From Nocardioides sp. (lineage in GTDB: Bacteria; Actinomycetota; Actinomycetes; Propionibacteriales; Nocardioidaceae), in the NCBI GenBank assembly GCA_029264225.1, contig JARICB010000118.1, forward strand, positions 1 through 5,285: 5,285 bases of DNA, in the 5' to 3' direction. The translations under genes were made by a program, and so were the position numbers. Shown here piece by piece: positions 1 to 5,285 of this stretch. Numbering within the stretch: position 1 is the first letter of the stretch; every line of letters starts with the position of its first letter. The notes under the pieces were generated by a model that did not search any database, had not been told where the DNA came from, and saw nothing but the letters and a program-made list of their open reading frames with translations.

Positions 1-694
1 GCATCGCGCGGCGGGCGAAGATACGGGCGACCAACGGGTCGTCGATCTGTACGGCGGCCAAGGAGGTCGCGGCCATGGCGAAGGCGGCGAAGATCTCCCC
101 TGAGTTCGGGTTGAGCGCCCCCCCGAGATAGAGCGTCATCGGCGACAGCGCCACGACGCAGCCGGTCAGGGCGAGCCCACGGCGACGGACCCGCATCGCG
201 GCGCCGATACCCCAGGCAAGGAACAGGGCAGCGATGGCGATCGCGGCTGCGCGATTGGCGGCCATCGACCACTCGACCGGCACCAGGTTGGAAGGCCAGC
301 CCGTTGCCAAGTAGTAGGTAGGGATGTTGCGTCCGGCCGGGTTGAGGATCTCGCCCAACTCCGTGCTGGACCCGACCGGAGCCAAACACGACGCGGGCAC
401 ATCCATCTGGAATGCCGTGCAGGCGGTCGTGTTCAGGCTCTCGAGGATGCCCTGAGGCACCTTGACGAGGGCGTTCGAGGTGACGCCGGACCCGAACTCG
501 CTGGTGCGCTCGGGCCAGAACTCGCCATGGCCGACCGAGTAGGCCATGGTCTCGTGCGCGGGGGCATCGGGAGTCGTCCACTGGGGCGTGGCTATCGACC
601 AGAGGGAGAGCAGGATGAGCCCGACCACGAACAGGCCGAGTGTCTCGAACCGGACCTGACGTCGTGAGACGGTTGGCAGTGTTGGTTCAGACAT
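1..694 (-). CDS. DUF2142-type multispanning membrane protein, N-terminal part (runs off left edge)
   Basis: An open frame of 231 codons starts with ATG at 694 and has no stop before the window edge, so the C-terminal part is missing. The ATG shares one base with the TGA of the upstream aminotransferase (TGATG) and has no clear Shine-Dalgarno of its own, so start by translational coupling is likely. Visible order: short cytoplasmic N terminus, TM helix about residues 18-36, an outside loop of about 110 residues, then TM helices about 148-166, 173-191 and 198-216. Family-like marks are the loop motif TPDAPAH (41-47) after TM1, two loop cysteines (C92, C103) that could form a disulfide, and ALNPNSGE (193-200). 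From memory, DUF2142 proteins usually read PDEPAH at the first motif; here the Glu is Ala44. The family is of unknown function and is often found in surface-polysaccharide clusters; a GT-C-like lipid-linked sugar transferase role is inference. Family call fairly sure, function unsure. Confidence 0.5.
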   Translation of the reverse strand, partial: MSEPTLPTVSRRQVRFETLGLFVVGLILLSLWSIATPQWTTPDAPAHETMAYSVGHGEFWPERTSEFGSGVTSNALVKVPQGILESLNTTACTAFQMDVPASCLAPVGSSTELGEILNPAGRNIPTYYLATGWPSNLVPVEWSMAANRAAAIAIAALFLAWGIGAAMRVRRRGLALTGCVVALSPMTLYLGGALNPNSGEIFAAFAMAATSLAAVQIDDPLVARIFARRAM

Positions 695-1797
695 CACACG
701 CCGGCCCGGACGACGGCGTTGACTCCAGCCACGATCCGATCGAGGTCGGCCTGACCCAACGACGGGTGGACGGGCAGCGAGATGACCTCAGCCGCGGCCT
801 GTCGCGTCACAGGGAGGTCACCCGCGGGGGCGAAGTGGCGCAGCGAGGCGAGTTCGTGGTTGGGGATCGGGTAGTAGACGCCGGTGCCTACCTGGTGCTC
901 CTCGCGCAGAGCCGTGACGATCCGGTCGCGCTCGCCGGCAGCGACGCGGATCGTGTACTGGTGGTAGACGTGGGTGGCGGCGTCCGCGACCGGCGGTACC
1001 TGCACCCCGTCGAGGTGTTGGTCGAAGAAGGCGGCATTGGCACGACGCTGCTCGGTCCAGGCCTCTACCTTGCCCAGTTGCACCCGACCGATGGCAGCGT
1101 GGATGTCGCTCATCCGAGCGTTGAAACCGATCACCTCGTTGGCGTACTGCTTCTCCATGCCCTGATTGCGCAGCAGCCGCATGGTGCGAGCGATCTCCTC
1201 GGTGGCGCAGGCCACCATGCCGCCCTCACCCGAGGTCATGTTCTTGGTGGGGTAGAGGCTGAACATGGCGAAGTCGCCGAAGGTGCCGACGGGGGAGCCG
1301 CGCCATGTCGCCAGATGGGCTTGGGCGGCATCCTCGAAGACGCTGATACCGGCTTCCGCGGCGACCGCGCCGATGGCGTCCATGTCGGCCGGGTGCCCGT
1401 AGAGGTGGACGGGCATGACGGCGGCAGTCCGGTCGGTGATGCTCGCGCGGACGCTGTCGGCGTCGAGGCAGAAGTGGTCGGCTTCGATGTCGGCGAAGAC
1501 GGGGGTGGCTCCGGTGAGTGCCACCGAGTTGGCCGTGGCTGCAAAGGTGAAGGACGGCACGATCACCTCATCGCCCGGGCCGATACCGGCGGCCAGCAGG
1601 CCCAGGTGCAGGGCTGAGGTGCCGGAATTCACGGCGACGCAGGTGCGTCCGGCGGTGGCGACCGTGGCGAATTCGCTCTCGAAGGCGGCGACCTCGGGGC
1701 CCTGAGCGATCATGCCGGAGCGCATGACGCGGTCGACGGCTGCGCGTTCCTCGTCGCCGATGATCGGCTTGGCGGGGGGGATGAACTCGGCGGTCAT
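694..1797 (-). CDS. DegT/DnrJ/EryC1/StrS family PLP-dependent sugar aminotransferase (WbpE-like)
   Basis: Predicted cytosolic PLP enzyme of 367 residues that transfers an amino group, usually from glutamate, to a keto group of a nucleotide-linked sugar. Motifs in order: NSGTSALHL (57-65) in the cofactor phosphate-binding region; GPGDEVIVPSFTF (73-85); EDAAQA (155-160), with Asp156 for the pyridine nitrogen and Gln159 stacking on the ring; the PLP lysine Lys185 in YPTKNMTSGEGG; and NARMSDIHAAIG (226-237). The C-terminal YYPIPNHE and SLPVHPSLG segments resemble 3-aminotransferases of the WbpE type as I remember them, but sugar and carbon position cannot be fixed from sequence. An ATG 66 bases further upstream (1863) would add an arginine-rich, non-conserved extension overlapping the previous gene; the ATG at 1797 is preferred because GAGGA lies 6 bases upstream and the conserved fold begins there. 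The gene sits 41 bp after the acyltransferase and its stop overlaps the DUF2142 start. Length is normal for the family. Confidence 0.5.
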   Translation of the reverse strand: MTAEFIPPAKPIIGDEERAAVDRVMRSGMIAQGPEVAAFESEFATVATAGRTCVAVNSGTSALHLGLLAAGIGPGDEVIVPSFTFAATANSVALTGATPVFADIEADHFCLDADSVRASITDRTAAVMPVHLYGHPADMDAIGAVAAEAGISVFEDAAQAHLATWRGSPVGTFGDFAMFSLYPTKNMTSGEGGMVACATEEIARTMRLLRNQGMEKQYANEVIGFNARMSDIHAAIGRVQLGKVEAWTEQRRANAAFFDQHLDGVQVPPVADAATHVYHQYTIRVAAGERDRIVTALREEHQVGTGVYYPIPNHELASLRHFAPAGDLPVTRQAAAEVISLPVHPSLGQADLDRIVAGVNAVVRAGV

Positions 1798-1803
1798 GGG
1801 TTT

Positions 1804-1808
1804 TCCTC
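1804..1808 (-). promoter_or_regulatory. Ribosome binding site GAGGA that sets the aminotransferase start
   Basis: On the minus strand the sequence reads GAGGAAAACCCATG, so GAGGA lies 6 bases before the ATG at 1797. This is the best Shine-Dalgarno near this gene and decides the start against the longer frame beginning at 1863. The rest of the 41-bp gap (1798-1838) shows no terminator hairpin. Confidence 0.5.
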
Positions 1809-1838
1809 GTCGTCGATCGGTCAGTCGGTGGTGGGCAG

Positions 1839-2531
1839 TCAGCGGTGTGAGCGGTCGAGCCACGCGTCGACGGGTGCGCGTACGGCGGTGGTGAGGGCAC
1901 TGGTGTCTGTCGAATCGCCCAGGAGGATGGCCTTGAGGGCCTCCTGCTCGACTGCTGTGACCGCGAGCTTGTCGAGCCTGAAGGAGTTGAGACGCGTGGG
2001 CCGGGCCGGCACCCCCATGCTCACGACGAAGGGTGGAAGGTCGGTCGTGACCGCTGCCTGCATGCCGATCATGGCCCCCGCCGGCACCGTACGACGCTGG
2101 TGGATCACAGCACCAAGGCCGATGTTGGCACCGTCGTCGATGGTGACGTGCCCGGCGGCTACGGCGTGGCCGGACATGGTGACCTCGTTGCCGACGCAGG
2201 CATCGTGGTTGAGGTGGACGTGGCCCATGAAGTAGCCGTCATCACCTACCGACGACTCGCTGACCCAGCCGGCGTTGACCGCGACGAACTCCTTGAAGAC
2301 ATTGCGCGAGCCGATCGTGACCCCGAAGCGGTCGTCGTGGTCCTCCCACGAGGCGCTGAGCTCGTGTCCGCGGACCTCCGGCCCGCCGCCGATGGAGACG
2401 TGGGCCGCCACGAAGTTGTCGTCGCCCAGGACGACCGCACCCTGCAGTACGCAGTAGGGGCCGATCACGTTGTTCGAGCCGAGCTCGACCTGGGGGCCGA
2501 GGATCGCCGTGGGATGGATGCGGTTGGTCAT
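1839..2531 (-). CDS. LpxA-like left-handed beta-helix acyltransferase
   Basis: A 230-residue hexapeptide-repeat protein that looks like UDP-N-acetylglucosamine O-acyltransferase (LpxA). It opens with IHPTAI (5-10) and GPYCVL (24-29), runs through beta-helix coils to about residue 178, and ends in a short helical tail. Aligned by eye to remembered E. coli LpxA, His106, His109, His128 and His144 match His122, catalytic His125, His144 and His160, with identical spacing between them; PARP (175-178) and Asn182 are also kept. Differences: Met157 stands where E. coli has Gly173, which sets acyl length; the KRRGF nucleotide-contact motif is absent; the early loop (about 48-72) is longer and lacks the usual QDLKY-type segment; and total length is about 30 below LpxA. 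Likely role: transfer of an acyl group from acyl-ACP or acyl-CoA to a sugar made by the flanking aminotransferases; O- or N-acylation and chain length are open. ATG at 2531, 6 bp after the preceding stop, suggests coupling. A simple N-acetyltransferase is the main alternative. Confidence 0.5.
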   Translation of the reverse strand: MTNRIHPTAILGPQVELGSNNVIGPYCVLQGAVVLGDDNFVAAHVSIGGGPEVRGHELSASWEDHDDRFGVTIGSRNVFKEFVAVNAGWVSESSVGDDGYFMGHVHLNHDACVGNEVTMSGHAVAAGHVTIDDGANIGLGAVIHQRRTVPAGAMIGMQAAVTTDLPPFVVSMGVPARPTRLNSFRLDKLAVTAVEQEALKAILLGDSTDTSALTTAVRAPVDAWLDRSHR

Positions 2532-2537
2532 CGGCGC

Positions 2538-3689
2538 TCAGCGGCGTACTTCGCCCGAGGCGAGCACGTCACGTAGCTGGGTAGCGACCCAGTCGAGGTC
2601 ATCCTCGACCAGGTTGGCGTGCATGGGCAGCGCCAACTGCGTGCGGAACAGTCGGGCCGAGACGGGACAGTCCTGCTGTGCTCCGTAGACGGGCTGTAGG
2701 TGGCTGGCGTAGGTACCGAAGTTGCTTCCGACACCGCGCTCGCGCAGGGCCATCACGACCTTGTCGCGGTCGACGTCATCGGCAGTGGTCACCAGGTAGG
2801 ACTGCCAAGGATGGGTACGGTCCTCGAGCACCACCGGAAGGTGGATGCCGTCCAGATCAGCGAGTCGTTCGCCATAGCCCCGGGCGGCCGTCGAGCGGTT
2901 GGCCACCAGGTCGGGGAGTCGTTGCAGTTGGACCCGCATGATGGCGGCCTGCACGTCGGAGAGTCGGTAGTTGTAGCCGATCTCTGCGAACGAGGGAACC
3001 GCCAGGCTGGTCGAACCTTCGCGGCTGACCGCGGGAGCGATGCCGTAGGTGTGCAGTTTGCGAGCCCGCTCCATCAGGGCATCGTCACTGCCTACCAACG
3101 CACCACCTTCACCGCTCGTGATGCCCTTGCGGCCGTGGAAGCTGAAGGTCGCCAGGTCGGCGAGGCTTCCGGCCGGGCGACCCCGGTAGAAGGCGCCGGC
3201 AGAGCAGGCGGCGTCCTCGACCAGCCACAACGAATTCTTGTCGGCGATCAGGCGAAGCTCGTCGTAGTCGGCCGGCTGTCCGACGAGGTCGACCGCGATG
3301 ATCCCCACCGTGCGCGGTGTGATCAACGCCTCCACCGAGGCGGTGTCGATCGTGCCGATGTCGGCGCGCACGTCGGCGAAGACGGGACTCGCACCGGTCC
3401 ACACGACGGCGTGACCGGTGGCGGGGAAGGTGTAGTCGGCAACGATGACTTCGTCGCCGGGCCCGGCGCCGAGCACCTGGATCGCCAGGTGCAGGGCGGA
3501 GCCGCAGTTGGAGGTCGACAATGCGTGGGAGGTGCCCATCGCGGCGGCGAACTCCTGCTCGAAGGCTACGCAGGTGGGGCCAGCGCCTGAGACCCAACCG
3601 GACTCGAACACGGCCCTGATCGCCTCGATCTCGGGCTCACCCAGGGTCGGTTGGCCGAGGGCGACGGTGCGGGTCTTGGCTGTGGCCAC
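2538..3689 (-). CDS. DegT/DnrJ/EryC1/StrS family PLP-dependent sugar aminotransferase, divergent second copy
   Basis: Predicted cytosolic aminotransferase of 383 residues, a full-length family member but clearly different from the other copy in this operon. Motifs in order: STSNCGSALHL (58-68); GPGDEVIVADYTFPATG (76-92); EDAACSAGA (158-166), with Asp159 for the PLP pyridine nitrogen; PLP lysine Lys188 in FSFHGRKGITSGEGG; and YNYRLSDVQAAI (239-250). Cys162 occupies the place where many members have Gln or His, so the cofactor pocket may differ. The C-terminal half contains HPWQSYLV (293-300) and a SNFGTYASH segment (322-330) that probably lines the sugar site. The start is GTG at 3689, supported by AGAGGAAGAG upstream and by the conserved core beginning about residue 10. 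It is the first gene after the only sizeable gap in the window and is followed after 6 bp by the acyltransferase. Acting on a keto nucleotide-sugar is well supported; which sugar is unknown. Confidence 0.5.
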   Translation of the reverse strand: MATAKTRTVALGQPTLGEPEIEAIRAVFESGWVSGAGPTCVAFEQEFAAAMGTSHALSTSNCGSALHLAIQVLGAGPGDEVIVADYTFPATGHAVVWTGASPVFADVRADIGTIDTASVEALITPRTVGIIAVDLVGQPADYDELRLIADKNSLWLVEDAACSAGAFYRGRPAGSLADLATFSFHGRKGITSGEGGALVGSDDALMERARKLHTYGIAPAVSREGSTSLAVPSFAEIGYNYRLSDVQAAIMRVQLQRLPDLVANRSTAARGYGERLADLDGIHLPVVLEDRTHPWQSYLVTTADDVDRDKVVMALRERGVGSNFGTYASHLQPVYGAQQDCPVSARLFRTQLALPMHANLVEDDLDWVATQLRDVLASGEVRR

Positions 3690-3765
3690 GCTGGACTCTT
3701 CCTCTGGCTGAAATGTCGCGGATCACGTTAGCCGAGACTCAGGGGTATCCCGTAATGACCAGGAC
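3690..3765 (-). other. 76-bp intergenic gap between glycosyltransferase and aminotransferase; possible weak promoter
   Basis: This is the only gap in the window long enough for a promoter. The minus strand contains TAACGT (3725-3730) as a possible -10 element, but no convincing TTGACA-like -35 at 16-18 bp. A tiny GGG-ATA-CCC inverted repeat is too short for a terminator and has no T-run. It may only be a spacer within one operon or may hold an internal promoter; the sequence does not decide. Confidence 0.5.
3696..3705 (-). promoter_or_regulatory. Ribosome binding site AGAGGAAGAG before GTG start
   Basis: The minus strand reads AGAGGAAGAG, then TCCAGC, then the GTG at 3689. This purine-rich stretch pairs well with the 16S rRNA tail and is the strongest such signal seen in the window. 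It fits a gene that must start translation on its own because no upstream gene overlaps it. Confidence 0.5.
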
Positions 3766-4683
3766 TCAGCGAGTAGTCCGGGAGAAGGCGTGTCGGGCCA
3801 GGTCGCGCAACGCTCGCAGCGAGCGCGCTCGCAGTGCGCCGGGCATCATCGTCACCGCGTGCAGCCGCGAGATCCAGCGTCTCTCAGCGGCCCGCGCGGC
3901 GCCCGGCCAGCCGTGGTGTCGCATCCGTTGGGCGGTCTCGGCGAAGAACCGACGATCCTCGACGAATCGGTCTCCGGTCTCCAGACCCAGCGACGAGGCA
4001 CTCTGGGCGTGTCGGCGGTAGGAGAAGCACACGGTGGGGTCCACGACCAGACGGGAGCCGCCAAGCACTAGATCGAGCACGAGGGCCAGATCGAGCACGG
4101 TCGGAAGGTCCTCACGGAAACGCACCCGCCGAAGCGATTCGGCAGTGAAGACCAGCGAAGGCCAGTAGAGCCAGTTGCCGCGCAGCAGGCTCGTGGCGAG
4201 TTCCTGGCCGGCAAGCACCCGGGCGCCATCGCCGGGGGGCATCAGACGGCGTTTGATCTGCTCGGTGAGACTGTCGCTCGGCGCTCCGATGTCGTCGATG
4301 ACGTCGACGCCGACCTGGATGATGTCGACGTCCGGATGCTGCTCGAAGAGGCGCCACACGTGGGCGACGTATGAGGGATGCAACAGATCGTCGCAGCCGA
4401 GGAACGACACCAACCGGCCGCTCGCGAGCTGCCTGGCCTTCTCGAAGTTGTCTGCCACACCGAGGTTGTGGTCGTTTCGCAGGAACACGATCCGGTCATC
4501 GGGGTGGTTGTCCCACGTGTGCTGGGCGACTCGGGTCGGATAGGCGTCGTCGATGATGGTGACGCGCCAGCGCGCATCGCTTTGAGCGAGCACGCTGCGC
4601 ATGGTCTGGTCCAGCAGGGCCGGCTCACCCCAGTAGGTGATGACCAGGTGCAGCTCGTCCGGCACGTGGGCGCTGTCGGTCAC
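3766..4683 (-). CDS. Glycosyltransferase family 2 (GT-A fold)
   Basis: A 305-residue predicted cytosolic or membrane-associated transferase that moves a sugar from a nucleotide donor to an acceptor, likely a growing surface glycan or lipid-linked sugar. Visible marks: the N-terminal strand LHLVITYWGE (11-20); TIIDDAYP (43-49) for the nucleotide; RNDHNLGVADNFEKA (69-83); the metal-binding DxD-like motif GCDDLL (96-101); a possible catalytic acidic region around LDLALVLDL (197-205); and SYRRHAQSAS (221-230), a common late motif of this family. No TM segment is evident; the C-terminal about 60 residues are Arg/Ala-rich and basic, which could hold it near the membrane. The start is GTG at 4683, overlapping the DUF2304 stop by four bases (GTGA), so the two are probably translationally coupled. 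Donor and linkage cannot be told from sequence. Family call is secure. Confidence 0.5.
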   Translation of the reverse strand: MTDSAHVPDELHLVITYWGEPALLDQTMRSVLAQSDARWRVTIIDDAYPTRVAQHTWDNHPDDRIVFLRNDHNLGVADNFEKARQLASGRLVSFLGCDDLLHPSYVAHVWRLFEQHPDVDIIQVGVDVIDDIGAPSDSLTEQIKRRLMPPGDGARVLAGQELATSLLRGNWLYWPSLVFTAESLRRVRFREDLPTVLDLALVLDLVLGGSRLVVDPTVCFSYRRHAQSASSLGLETGDRFVEDRRFFAETAQRMRHHGWPGAARAAERRWISRLHAVTMMPGALRARSLRALRDLARHAFSRTTR

Positions 4684-5054
4684 GGTCTCGTGTCGCCGGG
4701 CTCGCCCGAGTCGTTGCTGCTCAACCGCTCCAGGGCCAAGCGTTGGAGGGCGACCTCCTCGGCCAAGATCCGGGTCCGTTCCTCGAGGCGGCCCAACTCG
4801 AAGCTGTGCTGAAGACTCATGGCGAGCAGCAGCAGCGAGCCGAGGAAGAAGAGGAGGTTGGAGGGCACCTGGACGTGCAGCAACTCGGCTGCCGAGGTGA
4901 GCACCCCCGGGAAGATGCTGATCAGGAGCAGGCCCGCGGCCACGAAGAACCAGATCAGCGCGTACTTCTCGCGCAGCCGGTGCCGACGCATCATCTCGAA
5001 CAGCACCACTGTGACGGTGACGGCGATGATCACCCCCAGGATGGTGGGCGACAT
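4680..5054 (-). CDS. DUF2304 family small membrane protein
   Basis: A 124-residue protein with three predicted TM helices (about 4-20, 32-48, 66-82) followed by a charged helical, coiled-coil-like tail (about 85-112). The motif RLREKYALIW (26-35) between TM1 and TM2, VPSNLLFFLGSLLLL (63-77) and the tail with LEERTRILAEEVAL (90-103) are typical of DUF2304. Genes of this family usually directly follow a polyprenyl-phosphate-mannose-synthase-like family 2 glycosyltransferase, as here, and the protein is thought to be a membrane partner or anchor for it; that role is inferred from gene order, not shown. Its ATG shares one base with the upstream TGA (TGATG), and its TGA overlaps the GTG of the next glycosyltransferase, so it is tied translationally to both. 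Length is normal for the family. Confidence 0.5.
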   Translation of the reverse strand: MSPTILGVIIAVTVTVVLFEMMRRHRLREKYALIWFFVAAGLLLISIFPGVLTSAAELLHVQVPSNLLFFLGSLLLLAMSLQHSFELGRLEERTRILAEEVALQRLALERLSSNDSGEPGDTRP

Positions 5055-5285
5055 CAGGCGCTCACCGCCGGGAGGGACCCGCCGTCAGGCACGCCCTCGT
5101 CGAAGGTGGTGGGCCAGCGCCGAACAAGCGCGAGGCTCAGGGCAACGACGGCGCGGGCCAGAAAGATCGCCGCCCGAGCCGGGGAGGCGCTCGCCTGACC
5201 GGCCGCACGCGGGCGCATGTCGACCGGCACCTGGCCGATCCTGCAGCCGACCCGGGTGGCGATGACCAGTGACTCGACGGTGTCA
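5054..5285 (-). CDS. Glycosyltransferase family 2, C-terminal end only (runs off right edge)
   Basis: The last 76 codons and the TGA of a gene whose start lies beyond the window. The fragment holds VESLVIATRVGCRIGQVPV followed by DMRPRAAGQAS, the end of the catalytic domain in polyprenyl-phosphate mannose/glucose synthase-like enzymes, where a V-P-V strand precedes an M-R-x-R-x-x-G motif. A hydrophobic helix and a basic ALVRRW segment follow, as is common for this subgroup when it is paired with DUF2304. The stop overlaps the DUF2304 start by one base, supporting that pairing. The likely activity is making a polyprenyl-phosphate-linked sugar or glycosylating a lipid acceptor at the inner membrane face. 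With only the tail visible, the family is likely but substrate and full domain layout are unknown. Confidence 0.5.
   Translation of the reverse strand, partial: DTVESLVIATRVGCRIGQVPVDMRPRAAGQASASPARAAIFLARAVVALSLALVRRWPTTFDEGVPDGGSLPAVSA

Noticed and set aside
166..402. Short minus-strand ORF of 78 codons
   Set aside because: It lies inside the DUF2142-type gene in another frame, and its product is low-complexity Arg/Ser/Pro-rich with no family features.
640..1617. Long plus-strand ORF (325 codons) opposite the aminotransferase at 694-1797
   Set aside because: It lies antisense to a gene with clear PLP-enzyme motifs. Its product is Gly/Val/Asp/Arg-rich with no recognisable domain, as expected when the complementary frame of a GC3-biased gene lacks stops.
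1798..1863. N-terminal extension of the aminotransferase from an upstream ATG at 1863
   Set aside because: The added 22 residues are Arg-rich and outside the conserved fold, overlap the acyltransferase gene, and contain the good GAGGA site that serves the ATG at 1797.
1839..2531. Calling the acyltransferase lpxA and inferring lipid A synthesis
   Set aside because: The nucleotide-binding tail differs, the protein is short, and the neighbours and codon use suggest a Gram-positive actinobacterium; only an LpxA-like family call is supported.
2700..3590. Long plus-strand ORF (296 codons) opposite the aminotransferase at 2538-3689
   Set aside because: Same kind of antisense shadow; its composition mirrors the shadow of the other aminotransferase because the sense genes are related. 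No motif and no ribosome binding site of note.
3741..3751. Small inverted repeat GGG-ATA-CCC in the intergenic gap as a terminator or operator
   Set aside because: The stem is only 3 bp with no T-run or extended symmetry; chance is enough to explain it in GC-rich DNA.

Overview
The window is GC-rich chromosomal DNA in which all seven recognisable genes lie on the minus strand. Codon choice is strongly biased to G/C at third positions, GTG starts are used, and the protein families are those of actinobacterial envelope-sugar clusters. This suggests a high-GC actinobacterium, perhaps Nocardioides-like; the genus is a guess. Nothing seen suggests a phage, plasmid or transposon, and I saw no RNA gene, CRISPR array or convincing rho-independent terminator.

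In transcription order (right to left) the layout is: the C-terminal end of a family 2 glycosyltransferase (5285-5054); a small DUF2304 membrane protein (5054-4680); a complete family 2 glycosyltransferase (4683-3766); a 76-bp gap with a good ribosome binding site; a DegT/DnrJ/EryC1/StrS sugar aminotransferase (3689-2538); an LpxA-like left-handed beta-helix acyltransferase (2531-1839); a second, divergent DegT-type aminotransferase (1797-694); and the N-terminal 231 codons of a DUF2142-type multispanning membrane protein (694-1), which runs off the left edge. Genes are tightly packed: three junctions overlap (TGATG at 5054 and at 694, GTGA at 4680-4683), one gap is 6 bp and one is 41 bp. Together they look like one operon, perhaps with a second entry point in the 76-bp gap.

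The likely joint role is synthesis and assembly of an unusual cell-surface glycan or glycolipid. The two PLP aminotransferases would make amino sugars from nucleotide-linked keto sugars. The LpxA-like enzyme would acylate an amino or hydroxyl group of such a sugar. The glycosyltransferases and the DUF2304 protein would build or load sugars at the membrane, and the DUF2142 protein may act on the outer face as a GT-C-like transferase. The dehydrogenase or dehydratase needed to make the keto sugars is not in this window.

The most interesting point is the block aminotransferase, LpxA-like acyltransferase, aminotransferase. The acyltransferase keeps the LpxA catalytic histidine and two other active-site histidines, but has a Met at the position that sets acyl length in LpxA and lacks the usual nucleotide-binding arginines. 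In an organism not expected to make lipopolysaccharide, this points to an acylated amino sugar that may be undescribed.
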